Assembly: GCF_004124315.2 (NCBI RefSeq)
Contig: NZ_CP096889.1
Coordinates: 4,061,767-4,125,766 of the forward strand
DNA: 64,000 bases
Direction: 5' to 3'
Source of the DNA: Bacillus cabrialesii
GTDB taxonomy: Bacteria > Bacillota > Bacilli > Bacillales > Bacillaceae
Part shown: in pieces, positions 1 to 7,102 of the stretch
Layout: each line of letters begins with the position of its first letter
Position numbering within the stretch: the first letter of the stretch is position 1
Notes under the pieces: model-generated
Told to the model about the DNA's origin: nothing
Databases searched by the model: none
Seen by the model: only the letters and a program-made list of their open reading frames with translations
Translations under genes and position numbers: made by a program

Positions 1-904
1 AAGCGATAGACACTGCACATGCTAGCGGGTTTCCGCCAAATGTGGAGCCGTGTGAGCCAGGGTTAAACACGCCTAAGATCTCACGGTCCGCCGCAATGCA
101 TGAGATCGGGAACACACCGCCGCCAAGCGCTTTGCCCAAGATATACATATCCGGTACAATGCCGTCCCAGTCACAGGCAAACGTCTTGCCTGTACGTCCA
201 AGACCCGTTTGAATTTCATCCGCAATAAACAGAACATTCTCTTCCTTACAAATCGCCGCCGCTTCCTGCAAAAACCCTTCAGGCGGAATCACAATGCCCG
301 CTTCGCCTTGAATCGGTTCGAACAAGAATGCCGCTGTATTCGGCGTAATGGCCTGACGAAGCGCTTCCGCATCGCCGTAAGGGATTAATTTGATTCCCGG
401 AAGCATCGGGCCGAATCCCCGTTTATATTCCTCTTCAGAAGAAAGAGATACCGCCAGCATTGTGCGGCCGTGGAAGTTTCCGACACATGCGATAATTTCC
501 GCTTGATTGTCTGCTACGCCCTTCACTTCATAAGCCCAGCGTCTTGCCGCTTTCACCGCGGATTCAACCGCTTCAGCTCCTGTATTCATCGGCAGAATCA
601 TCTCTTTGCCTGTCAGCTTAGCTGTTTTTTCGTAAAACGGCCCCAGCTGATCGTTGTGAAACGCGCGTGACGTGAGGGTGATTTTATCAGCCTGATCCTT
701 CAATGCCTGAATGATTTTCGGGTGTCTGTGACCTTGGTTTACCGCAGAATAAGCACTCAGCATATCCATATATTCATTGCCTTCCGGGTCCTTTACCCAA
801 GCACCCAGCGCTTCAGAAATAACAATCGGGAGCGGATGATAATTATTGGCTCCGTAATGAGACGTCTGATCAATAATTTCTTTGGATTTAGATAAAGCTG
901 GCAT
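1..904 (-). CDS. rocD: Ornithine aminotransferase, 5' part (partial)
   Basis: The reverse strand is open from an ATG at 904 to the window edge, giving the first 301 or so residues. It begins MPALSKSKEII and matches PLP-dependent class III aminotransferases of the ornithine aminotransferase family, which convert ornithine and 2-oxoglutarate to glutamate semialdehyde and glutamate in arginine catabolism. The PLP-contact motif ADEIQTGLGRTG and the Schiff-base lysine in LGKALGGG (about residue 258) are both visible. The 3' end lies outside the window, so intactness cannot be judged. A sigma-54 type promoter and a RocR-like activator palindrome lie upstream, as expected for the first gene of rocDEF. 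Confidence 0.96.
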   Translation of the reverse strand, partial: MPALSKSKEIIDQTSHYGANNYHPLPIVISEALGAWVKDPEGNEYMDMLSAYSAVNQGHRHPKIIQALKDQADKITLTSRAFHNDQLGPFYEKTAKLTGKEMILPMNTGAEAVESAVKAARRWAYEVKGVADNQAEIIACVGNFHGRTMLAVSLSSEEEYKRGFGPMLPGIKLIPYGDAEALRQAITPNTAAFLFEPIQGEAGIVIPPEGFLQEAAAICKEENVLFIADEIQTGLGRTGKTFACDWDGIVPDMYILGKALGGGVFPISCIAADREILGVFNPGSHGSTFGGNPLACAVSIA

Positions 905-963
905 ATTTGAATTCCCCCTTGTTTTCTGTTTCAACATGTTATCCTGCTTTCCCTTTTTATAAA

Positions 964-979
964 TGCAAGTTCTGTGCCA
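964..979 (-). promoter_or_regulatory. Sigma-54 (SigL) promoter of rocD
   Basis: On the minus strand the bases read TGGCAC, five bases, then TTGCA, the -24/-12 signature of sigma-54 promoters. It lies about 60 bp upstream of the rocD ATG. Sigma-54 promoters need an enhancer-binding activator, and RocR encoded at 2356-3741 is the known partner in B. subtilis. Confidence 0.9.
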
Positions 980-1059
980 AATCAAGATTTCGTGTGTTTT
1001 CTACAATTTTCGAGAACAAGGTGCAAAAACATTCTGATATTTCGCGCAAAAATTTCAGC

Positions 1060-1080
1060 AAGTGCAAAATTCTTTTGCAT
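1060..1080. promoter_or_regulatory. RocR upstream activating site, rocD side
   Basis: The site holds a 17-bp palindrome (TGCAAAATTCTTTTGCA core, 8-bp arms around one base). It is centred roughly 115 bp upstream of the expected rocD transcription start, where RocR enhancer sites are known in B. subtilis. A near-identical copy occurs at about 2271-2291 next to rocR, so the SdpRI-like cassette lies between two copies. Confidence 0.75.
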
Positions 1081-1168
1081 CTCAAATAACTATATCAACA
1101 AAGAAGGTATTCACAAATCGGATAAAATAATTCTTTTAAATAAAAATAGTTAAAATAAGTACTAAAAT

Positions 1169-1205
1169 AAAAAAGCGTAATCTGAATTGTAATTACGCCT
1201 TTTAG
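1169..1205 (-). terminator. Terminator of the SdpR/SdpI-like operon
   Basis: An inverted repeat with arms AAAAGCGTAAT and AATTACGCCTTTT sits just after the SdpI-like stop codon. On the minus strand it is followed by a T run. Confidence 0.75.
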
Positions 1206-1208
1206 TCC

Positions 1209-1844
1209 TTAGTTTAGCTCTTTTTGATATATGAAATAAGATGCGAATACGGATAACAGTATACTACCTATTGCAGCTATAAAAATAATGGGCTCTGTAA
1301 AAGACTCAGGAATAAATGCAGTTAAAACAATAATGATTCCAGCAAGAACAAATATTCTTGAACTTAATCTATGTGTAAGCCTCCATACATTTTCACTGCT
1401 TAATGTCCAAGGAGTTCTAATTCCCAAGAAAAAATTCGGTCTAACCTGCTGAAGAAAATTACCAAAAACCATAAATATAGCTCCAAGAATAAATGATCCT
1501 AAATAGGGAATAGGAAGTTTAACACCCAGCCCCGTCAATATTGTAATCAAATTAATGAGAAATAAGACGAGAAACATGGTATTAAAAATAGATAAGTATG
1601 CACGAGTAAAGGTCGGATAGTTTCGTCGAGGATCAATTTTAGGAATAAGCACCATAAGAATATATTGTACTATCATTATACCTACCAACGTTGCTATGGC
1701 CGTAGGTTTCTTTGAAAAGTCATCTGCTTCACCACTTATACCCCAGTGTGTTGCCAATTCATTAGGTAAGTGTGAATATGTTATAACCCAAGCTAAAATG
1801 GTTAAGGCTATCATAATTAGTGCAAAGAAATATTTTTTCATCAT
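1209..1844 (-). CDS. SdpI family immunity/membrane protein
   Basis: A 211-residue membrane protein with about six hydrophobic segments. The N-terminal part (TM1 followed by LPNELATHWGISGEAD) is the DUF1648 type found in SdpI and YfhL. The C-terminal half, with NFFLGIRTPWTLSSENVW and a paired arginine helix (WRLTHRLSSRIF), is the SdpI signature. SdpI protects B. subtilis from the SdpC cannibalism toxin and also sequesters the repressor SdpR at the membrane. The ATG overlaps the stop of the upstream ArsR-type gene by 4 bp, the same order as sdpRI. No sdpABC toxin genes are nearby, so this is an orphan immunity-type cassette. The exact partner toxin is unknown. Confidence 0.85.
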   Translation of the reverse strand: MMKKYFFALIMIALTILAWVITYSHLPNELATHWGISGEADDFSKKPTAIATLVGIMIVQYILMVLIPKIDPRRNYPTFTRAYLSIFNTMFLVLFLINLITILTGLGVKLPIPYLGSFILGAIFMVFGNFLQQVRPNFFLGIRTPWTLSSENVWRLTHRLSSRIFVLAGIIIVLTAFIPESFTEPIIFIAAIGSILLSVFASYFIYQKELN

Positions 1845-2125
1845 TCTCCACCTTCCTTCTTGTCATGGTCTGTATCTGTAAGGGAAAAAAACCAGCCAAT
1901 AAGATCTTGAAGTACAGTAGTATTTAAAGAATAAATAATAAATTGGCCCTTTTTTTGGTCTCGTACTAAATCCGTGTACTTTAAAATATTTAAGTGATGA
2001 GAAATACTAGGTTTTGACATATCAAATTGGTCAGCAATTTGCCCGGCTGTTAAATCTTGTTGTTTTAACAAATCCAAAATCCTTCTCCTTGTAGGATCGG
2101 CCAGAGCTTTAAAAGCCTTATTCAA
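1841..2125 (-). CDS. SdpR-like ArsR family repressor
   Basis: A winged-helix regulator of about 94 residues. The region KALADPTRRRILDLL, then MSKPSISHHLNILKYTDLV (recognition helix) and GQFIIYSLNTTVLQDL, closely follows SdpR. I place the start at the TTG at 2125-2123 because a strong GGGGGGAG site precedes it; an ATG at 2152 would add nine residues but has no good ribosome binding site. In the sdpRI system SdpR represses its own operon until SdpI is engaged by toxin. Two TTAGGATT-containing dyads upstream are plausible autoregulatory operators. The two genes overlap by 4 bp and should be co-translated. Confidence 0.82.
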   Translation of the reverse strand: MNKAFKALADPTRRRILDLLKQQDLTAGQIADQFDMSKPSISHHLNILKYTDLVRDQKKGQFIIYSLNTTVLQDLIGWFFSLTDTDHDKKEGGE

Positions 2126-2151
2126 ATAATTCTCCCCCCTTTTGGTAAACA

Positions 2152-2174
2152 TTAGGATTTAGATATTTACCTAA
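2152..2174. promoter_or_regulatory. Possible SdpR-like operator, proximal
   Basis: TTAGGATT and CCTAA ends frame an AT-rich centre directly upstream of the ArsR-type gene. The same TTAGGATT half-site recurs in the dyad at about 2247-2274. Assignment as operator is inference. Confidence 0.4.
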
Positions 2175-2246
2175 ATAATAAAACATTTTATTTTTCCAGT
2201 CAATATACAACACCAGTATTTCCTTCCTTTACGATAAAACGATATT

Positions 2247-2274
2247 AGGATTAACTGTAATACAAATCCTAAGT
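2247..2274. promoter_or_regulatory. Possible SdpR-like operator, distal dyad
   Basis: TTAGGATT and its complement AATCCTAA form an 8-bp inverted repeat with a loop of about 12 bases. It sits between the ArsR-type gene and the rocR-side RocR palindrome. Its function is inferred only from position and the shared half-site. Confidence 0.35.
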
Positions 2275-2291
2275 GCAAAATTCTTTTGCAT
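2271..2291. promoter_or_regulatory. RocR-type palindrome, rocR side
   Basis: A second copy of the TGCAAAA..TTTTGCA element seen at 1060-1080, about 65 bp upstream of the rocR start. Positions may be off by a base or two. Here it could act in rocR autoregulation, or it may be one half of the original pair of RocR sites separated by the inserted cassette. Confidence 0.6.
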
Positions 2292-2355
2292 ATCAACTCC
2301 ATTCTTTTATAAAATAGAAGCAATATTAAGAAAATAATTGAGGGAGGTTTATACA

Positions 2356-3741
2356 GTGGTCAAAGACAGCGAATTCCTCACATTGGTTTTTCAAAGCATT
2401 TTGGATGAAATCGATGTTGGCCTGCACGTAGTAGACGAGCACGGACACACGGTCGTTTATAATAATAAAATGATGCAGATTGAAGATATGGAGAAGCATG
2501 ACGTCCTGAATAAAAACCTGATGGATGTGTTTATGTTTTCTACACAGCAGGACAGCACACTTGTACAGGCTCTTCAGGAAGGCAAAACGATTAAAAATGT
2601 GAAACAGAGCTACTTCAATAATAAAGGCCAGGAAATCACGACGATCAATCATACCTATCCCATCGTCAAGGATGGCAAAATCAGGGGCGCAGTTGAAATT
2701 GCCAAGGATGTGACAAAGCTCGAACGGCTGATCAGAGAGAATATGAACAAAAAAGGCAGCACAACCTATACCTTTGACAGCATTCTCGGCACCAGTCCGG
2801 CCATTCAAGACGTCATCGAAAACGCGAAGCGGGCAACGCGCACATCATCATCTGTCCTTCTCGCAGGCGAAACTGGCACGGGAAAAGAGCTGTTCGCGCA
2901 AAGTATCCATAACGGCAGCGACCGTTCAGGCGGCCCGTTTATTTCACAAAACTGCGCGGCACTGCCAGACAGCCTTGTGGAAAGCATTTTATTTGGAACG
3001 AAAAAAGGCGCGTTTACCGGCGCTGTGGACCAGCCCGGCCTGTTTGAACAAGCCCATGGCGGCACGCTGCTGCTAGATGAAATCAACTCGCTGAATCTGA
3101 GTCTGCAGGCGAAGCTGCTGCGCGCTCTTCAAGAACGGAAAATCAGGCGCATCGGTTCGACTAAGGATACGCCGATTGACGTGCGTATTATCGCCACGAT
3201 GAACGAAGACCCGATTGATGCGATTGCGGGCGAACGAATGCGGAAGGACTTGTATTACAGGCTGAGCGTCGTGACACTGATCATCCCACCGCTCAGGGAA
3301 CGGAAAGAAGACATTTTGCTTCTCGCGTCTGAGTTCATCCAGAAAAACAACCACCTGTTTCAAATGAATGTCGAACACATTAGCGAAGACGTGAAGCAAT
3401 TTTTCCTATCGTACGACTGGCCGGGAAATATTCGGGAGCTTGAGCATATGATCGAAGGCGCAATGAATTTTATGACAGATGAGCAAACGATTACGGCTTC
3501 CCATCTGCCCTATCAATACCGCATGAAAATCAAGCCGGCTGACATCCCAGAGCCTGAAACACCAAAACACCATCCAGCCGCGGACTTAAAAGAAAAAATG
3601 GAGAGCTTCGAAAAATATGTGATTGAGAACGTGTTAAGAAAACACGGCCATAACATCTCGAAAGCTGCTCAAGAGCTTGGCATCAGCAGACAAAGCCTTC
3701 AATACCGGCTGAAGAAATTTTCCCACTCGCCTGCCGAGTAA
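2356..3741 (+). CDS. rocR: RocR, sigma-54 dependent activator of arginine catabolism
   Basis: 461 residues from a GTG at 2356, chosen because GAGGGAGG precedes it and it gives the known RocR length; an upstream TTG at 2338 would add six residues without support. The order is an N-terminal PAS-like sensor (about 1-130), then an AAA+ sigma-54 interaction domain with Walker A GETGTGKE (about 171-178), the GAFTGA loop that contacts sigma-54 (about 218) and an R-finger region. A C-terminal Fis-type helix-turn-helix follows (NISKAAQELGISRQSLQYR, about 433-451). RocR senses ornithine or citrulline and activates rocABC and rocDEF. It is divergent from rocD, but the SdpRI-like cassette now lies between them. 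Confidence 0.97.
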   Translation: MVKDSEFLTLVFQSILDEIDVGLHVVDEHGHTVVYNNKMMQIEDMEKHDVLNKNLMDVFMFSTQQDSTLVQALQEGKTIKNVKQSYFNNKGQEITTINHTYPIVKDGKIRGAVEIAKDVTKLERLIRENMNKKGSTTYTFDSILGTSPAIQDVIENAKRATRTSSSVLLAGETGTGKELFAQSIHNGSDRSGGPFISQNCAALPDSLVESILFGTKKGAFTGAVDQPGLFEQAHGGTLLLDEINSLNLSLQAKLLRALQERKIRRIGSTKDTPIDVRIIATMNEDPIDAIAGERMRKDLYYRLSVVTLIIPPLRERKEDILLLASEFIQKNNHLFQMNVEHISEDVKQFFLSYDWPGNIRELEHMIEGAMNFMTDEQTITASHLPYQYRMKIKPADIPEPETPKHHPAADLKEKMESFEKYVIENVLRKHGHNISKAAQELGISRQSLQYRLKKFSHSPAE

Positions 3742-3746
3742 TAGCC

Positions 3747-3975
3747 CTATTCTGCGGCAGGAAGCCTGATCAGAAAAACAGTGCCTCTGCCGATTTGACT
3801 TTTGACGTCAATCGTCCCATTATGGCTGTCGATAATCGACTTTGTAATGGCAAGCCCCAATCCCGAACCTCCATATTTTCGGGAACGGGATGGGTCTGCC
3901 CTGTAAAACCGGTCAAATAAATACGGCAGTTGCTCAGGTGCCGCAATCAGATGAGAAACATCTTCTGCATGAAAG
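3747..3975 (-). pseudogene. Remnant of a sensor histidine kinase C-terminus
   Basis: Reading the minus strand, an open frame ending at a TAG (3749-3747) encodes the last part of a HATPase domain. It carries LPYLFDRFYRADPSRSRKYG, then GGSGLGLAITKSIIDSHNG (G2 box) and GTVFLIRLPAAE. Upstream of this the frame degrades: the expected G1 box is missing, there is no start codon, and the dimerisation/phosphoacceptor part is gone. It is debris of a two-component kinase between rocR and the WalRK operon. The fragment does not resemble WalK closely (WalK has RFYRVDKARTRKLGG). Confidence 0.75.
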
Positions 3976-4045
3976 AAAGAATGGCAACTACGCGGACATC
4001 TTTACAATCACAGTCAGCACACACCTAACAGCAGCCCTTTGCTGC

Positions 4046-4061
4046 TGTTTCACGTGTAACA
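4046..4061. other. parS-like Spo0J binding site (rocR locus)
   Basis: TGTTTCACGTGTAACA differs from the 16-bp parS consensus TGTTTCACGTGAAACA at a single base. Spo0J (ParB) sites are clustered around the B. subtilis origin, and one near rocR is among those known. It is preceded by a 10-bp GCAGCA...TGCTGC hairpin. Confidence 0.75.
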
Positions 4062-4088
4062 CCATCTTGTATTTTTCTTCATATTCAA

Positions 4089-4120
4089 CTGAACGGACAT
4101 GATCCTCGTTCAGTTTTTTT
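4089..4120 (+). terminator. Rightward terminator after rocR/kinase remnant
   Basis: CTGAACG and CGTTCAG arms with an 11-base loop are followed by seven T on the plus strand. It probably stops transcripts leaving rocR. Confidence 0.75.
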
Positions 4121-4124
4121 GCAT

Positions 4125-4161
4125 AAAAAAGCAGCCCGGCAACGGTGCCAGACTGCTTTTG
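4125..4161 (-). terminator. Terminator of the walRK operon after yyxA
   Basis: AAAAGCAG and CTGCTTTT arms with an inner GGCAC/GCC pairing end in a T run on the minus strand, immediately after the yyxA stop codon. Confidence 0.85.
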
Positions 4162-5361
4162 TTAACTTCCTAATTGGTCTGCGGAGGACAGCTTGATGGT
4201 AACAGATTTTTCTTTTCCGCCGCGGTAAAACTTCACTTTCACCCGGTCACCGACTTTTTTCTGATAAAGCCGTTTCCGCAGATCAACAATATCATTTACT
4301 TTGTATCCGTCAAATTCCGTGATGACATCCAGTTCCTTCAGGCCAGCTTTTCCGGCAGGCGAAAAGGCGTCTACTCCCATTACAACCGCGCCATTGGTGA
4401 CATCTTTAGGAAGCTTCAAGGTTTCATCCCAATGATAGCTTGCGATATCGCTTAGCGATTTCATCTCAATGCCAAGGAACGGCCGTTTGACTTTGCCGTA
4501 TTTCTCTAAGTCCTCTATCACCGGGATCACAAGTTTAGACGGAATGGACAATCCAATCCCTTCAACCGCCGACTCGGCAATTTTCATTGAGTTGATGCCA
4601 ATGACCTTTCCGTCCATATTTAACAAAGCGCCGCCGCTGTTTCCAGGGTTAATGGCCGCATCCGTTTGCAGAACCTCTGCGTTCCAGTCAGGCTGTCCAT
4701 CATCGTTCGAATCGACCGGAATTGCCCTCTCCGTACCCGAAATGACGCCCTGTGTGACAGAGCCCGCAAACTCAAGGCCTAACGGGTTCCCGATGGCGAT
4801 AACCGGTTCACCGGATTTGACTTTATCTGAATTTCCGAAGTCGGCGACAGCTTTGATTTTATCGCTTTTCACCCGTAAAACGGCAAGGTCCATCAGCTGG
4901 TCGCTGCCGACAAGTTCAGCGGCTACACGCGAGCCGTCTTTCAGGCTGATTTCAATTTGGGAAGCACCCTCGATGACATGATGGTTGGTCACGACATAAG
5001 CGGAGTTGTCGTTTTTCTTATAAATGACGCCGGAGCCGCTCCCAGCCTCGCCGCTCTCTCCCCAAATATCTGATTTTTGGATGTTCACAACACCGACAAC
5101 GGCCGGCGACACATTGCTGACAATCTTGGTGACTGCATTATTGACACTGACATTCACCGTCCGGATTGATTCCCGGCCATTGTTCTGCTGCTGATCCAAA
5201 GCACCCGTATCTAACCCTTCATTTGAAAGGTACGGCATGATAAACGCCATTAAGACAGCACCGACAATCACGCCAATCAGACTTGAAAGGAAGTATCCTT
5301 TTTTGCTTCTCTTTGGCTGTTCAGGAGTAGTCTGTTCTTCCTCACGATCGTAATCCACCAT
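4162..5361 (-). CDS. yyxA: HtrA-family serine protease YyxA (HtrC)
   Basis: 399 residues: a cytoplasmic charged N-terminus, one transmembrane anchor (about 22-44), a trypsin-like protease domain and a C-terminal PDZ domain. The catalytic histidine is in VTNHHVIEG (about 127/128), the aspartate in LMDLAVLRV and the serine in NPGNSGGAL (about 242). HtrA proteases degrade misfolded proteins outside the membrane. The gene is last in the walR-walK-yycH-yycI-walJ-yyxA order, 81 bp after walJ. The gap contains TATA-like sequences that could provide an additional promoter. It closes with a clear terminator. Confidence 0.93.
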   Translation of the reverse strand: MVDYDREEEQTTPEQPKRSKKGYFLSSLIGVIVGAVLMAFIMPYLSNEGLDTGALDQQQNNGRESIRTVNVSVNNAVTKIVSNVSPAVVGVVNIQKSDIWGESGEAGSGSGVIYKKNDNSAYVVTNHHVIEGASQIEISLKDGSRVAAELVGSDQLMDLAVLRVKSDKIKAVADFGNSDKVKSGEPVIAIGNPLGLEFAGSVTQGVISGTERAIPVDSNDDGQPDWNAEVLQTDAAINPGNSGGALLNMDGKVIGINSMKIAESAVEGIGLSIPSKLVIPVIEDLEKYGKVKRPFLGIEMKSLSDIASYHWDETLKLPKDVTNGAVVMGVDAFSPAGKAGLKELDVITEFDGYKVNDIVDLRKRLYQKKVGDRVKVKFYRGGKEKSVTIKLSSADQLGS

Positions 5362-5442
5362 ATTCCATCCTTTCCAAGAACGTTAATATGGTTATATTGT
5401 GGGTTAGAAGCTCCTATAATAGTCATGATTTATATAGAAAAA

Positions 5443-6237
5443 TTATACAGCGCAAAGCGGAGTGGCCTTCTTCGGATCGGTGTCATACAACTCAAATGTC
5501 TCACCCGTCACAAATCCTTTAGAAGCCAATGTCTGCTGCACAGACATTCTCGCCAGCTCCTTCATGTTGTTGTCCTGGCTCAAATGCGCCAGGTAAATAC
5601 GTGACGTCTCGTCGCCAATGACATCCGTCATCGCCAAGGCGGCATCTTCATTTGAAACGTGCCCGACGTCACTTAAGATCCGCCGCTTAATGCTCCATGG
5701 GTATCTCCCCATTTGCAGCATACCGACATCGTGATTGCTTTCAAACACAAACACATTCGATGAGCGGATGATGCCTTTCATCCGATCGCTGACGTACCCC
5801 GTATCTGTCATTAACGCGAGCTTTCGGCCGTTATAATGGAACACATAAAACATCGGTTCCGCCGCGTCATGGGAGACGCCAAACGATTCGACATCAAGTC
5901 CGCCGAATGACCTCACCGTTTCCATCGGAAACACAAACCTTTGATCGGTGTCTATTTTGCCGATCTGGTTCTCCATCGCTTTCCATGTCTTCTCATTCGC
6001 ATAGATCGGAAGCTTGTACTTTCTGGCGACCACTCCGAGGCCCTTAATATGGTCACTATGCTCATGCGTCACAAAAATGCCGTCTACATCATCCAGCTTA
6101 CGCCCGATTTGCGCCATTAGCCCATCCATGGCTTTCCCGCTCAAACCGGCGTCCACCAAAAATGCGTGATCCTCTGTTTCGAGGTAAAACGCATTTCCCG
6201 TACTCCCGCTCGCAAGTACGCTAAATTGCAAGCTCAT
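5443..6237 (-). CDS. walJ: WalJ (YycJ), metallo-beta-lactamase fold hydrolase
   Basis: 264 residues of the metallo-beta-lactamase fold. The metal-binding motif THEHSDHIKG and the later GVSHDAAEP and LAHLSQDNN histidines provide the expected two-metal site. Members of this YycJ group resemble 5' exonucleases, and the gene travels with walRK across Firmicutes; a link between replication or DNA repair and cell division has been proposed. It lies 22 bp after yycI in the same operon. Confidence 0.92.
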   Translation of the reverse strand: MSLQFSVLASGSTGNAFYLETEDHAFLVDAGLSGKAMDGLMAQIGRKLDDVDGIFVTHEHSDHIKGLGVVARKYKLPIYANEKTWKAMENQIGKIDTDQRFVFPMETVRSFGGLDVESFGVSHDAAEPMFYVFHYNGRKLALMTDTGYVSDRMKGIIRSSNVFVFESNHDVGMLQMGRYPWSIKRRILSDVGHVSNEDAALAMTDVIGDETSRIYLAHLSQDNNMKELARMSVQQTLASKGFVTGETFELYDTDPKKATPLCAV

Positions 6238-6259
6238 GTCTGTCTCACTCCATTATTTT

Positions 6260-7102
6260 TCATTGATCTGTATCTAAAATCGTACTCTCCAAAGCATTCA
6301 CAGTAAAATACTCTTGTACTGTCTTTTTCTCACCGTTCACTTTTTTCTCGTACTCGACCGTAATTCTCCATACCGGCGCCAGCACCTGCGTACTTGTCAG
6401 CGGATATTGCGCGACGTAGCCGAATTTACAGCTCTTCACAGTGCTGTATTCTTTTAATTGATTTTGATAGTACAATAGCTCAACCGCATCCATCTCAGTA
6501 ATTAAGCTTTCTTTCTGGATTTGCTTGAAAGTCTCAAGCGTTGTCTGGTCGTACGACACAACCTCGTATTTATCATTTAAGTGCAGCACCACTTGTCCGA
6601 TCATATTAGAGGAATTGTCGGTCTTCTGGTAAATATAATGGCCTTCATACGTTTGGAAGAAAATAACTTCCTTCTTCGATTTATCAACCTTCCAAAACTT
6701 ATATTTTTCGCCATCTTGGATTTTCGAAGAAACAAGTGCCTGAGCATCGTCCTCGATATTTTTCTTTGATAGGGCGATCGGATTCGTAAACTTCATTTTG
6801 AGGCTCGTTACTTTATGATCATCACTAGGCATGTCCATCAAAGGCTTTTGATCCTTCAGCGCCTCGATTTCCTCCTTGGTGAAGGTCTTTTGATTTGCTG
6901 TAATCCGGTAGCCTTCTGTAGCTTCCTTATTCAGGCCTTCATACGTAATATGGTCGGCCTTCATGTCATGCTCGACATCATTTTTAATGACTTCATATTC
7001 TTTGCTGGTAGCCTGCCATTTTTGAAAAAACTGATAGCCTAAGAAAATATCTAAAATGAGGAAGGCAACGATGAAGATTGATTTTGTCTTATTCCACTCC
7101 AC
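6260..7102 (-). CDS. yycI: YycI, negative regulator of WalK
   Basis: 280 residues from a GTG at 7102 preceded by AAGGAGGGGG. A longer in-frame ATG at 7156 lies inside yycH and lacks a site. The protein has one N-terminal membrane segment (SIFIVAFLILDIFLGYQFF) and an extracellular YycH/YycI-type domain. YycI and YycH form a membrane complex with the WalK sensor and restrain it. It overlaps the yycH 3' end by 14 bp, indicating translational coupling. Confidence 0.94.
   Translation of the reverse strand: MEWNKTKSIFIVAFLILDIFLGYQFFQKWQATSKEYEVIKNDVEHDMKADHITYEGLNKEATEGYRITANQKTFTKEEIEALKDQKPLMDMPSDDHKVTSLKMKFTNPIALSKKNIEDDAQALVSSKIQDGEKYKFWKVDKSKKEVIFFQTYEGHYIYQKTDNSSNMIGQVVLHLNDKYEVVSYDQTTLETFKQIQKESLITEMDAVELLYYQNQLKEYSTVKSCKFGYVAQYPLTSTQVLAPVWRITVEYEKKVNGEKKTVQEYFTVNALESTILDTDQ

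Larger units (their letters stand above)
905..1208. other. rocD control region, non-coding
   Basis: This 304-bp gap holds the rocD ribosome binding site region, the sigma-54 promoter, the RocR palindrome and, at its right end, the terminator of the SdpI-like gene. The stretch 1085-1165 is very AT-rich and I see nothing else in it. Confidence 0.7.

Noticed and set aside
2326..2808. 160-codon minus-strand frame antisense to rocR
   Set aside because: It lies wholly inside rocR, which has full family similarity; the antisense frame has no family features.
3890..4102. 70-codon plus-strand frame
   Set aside because: It is antisense to the kinase remnant and runs across a parS site and hairpin; no ribosome binding site.
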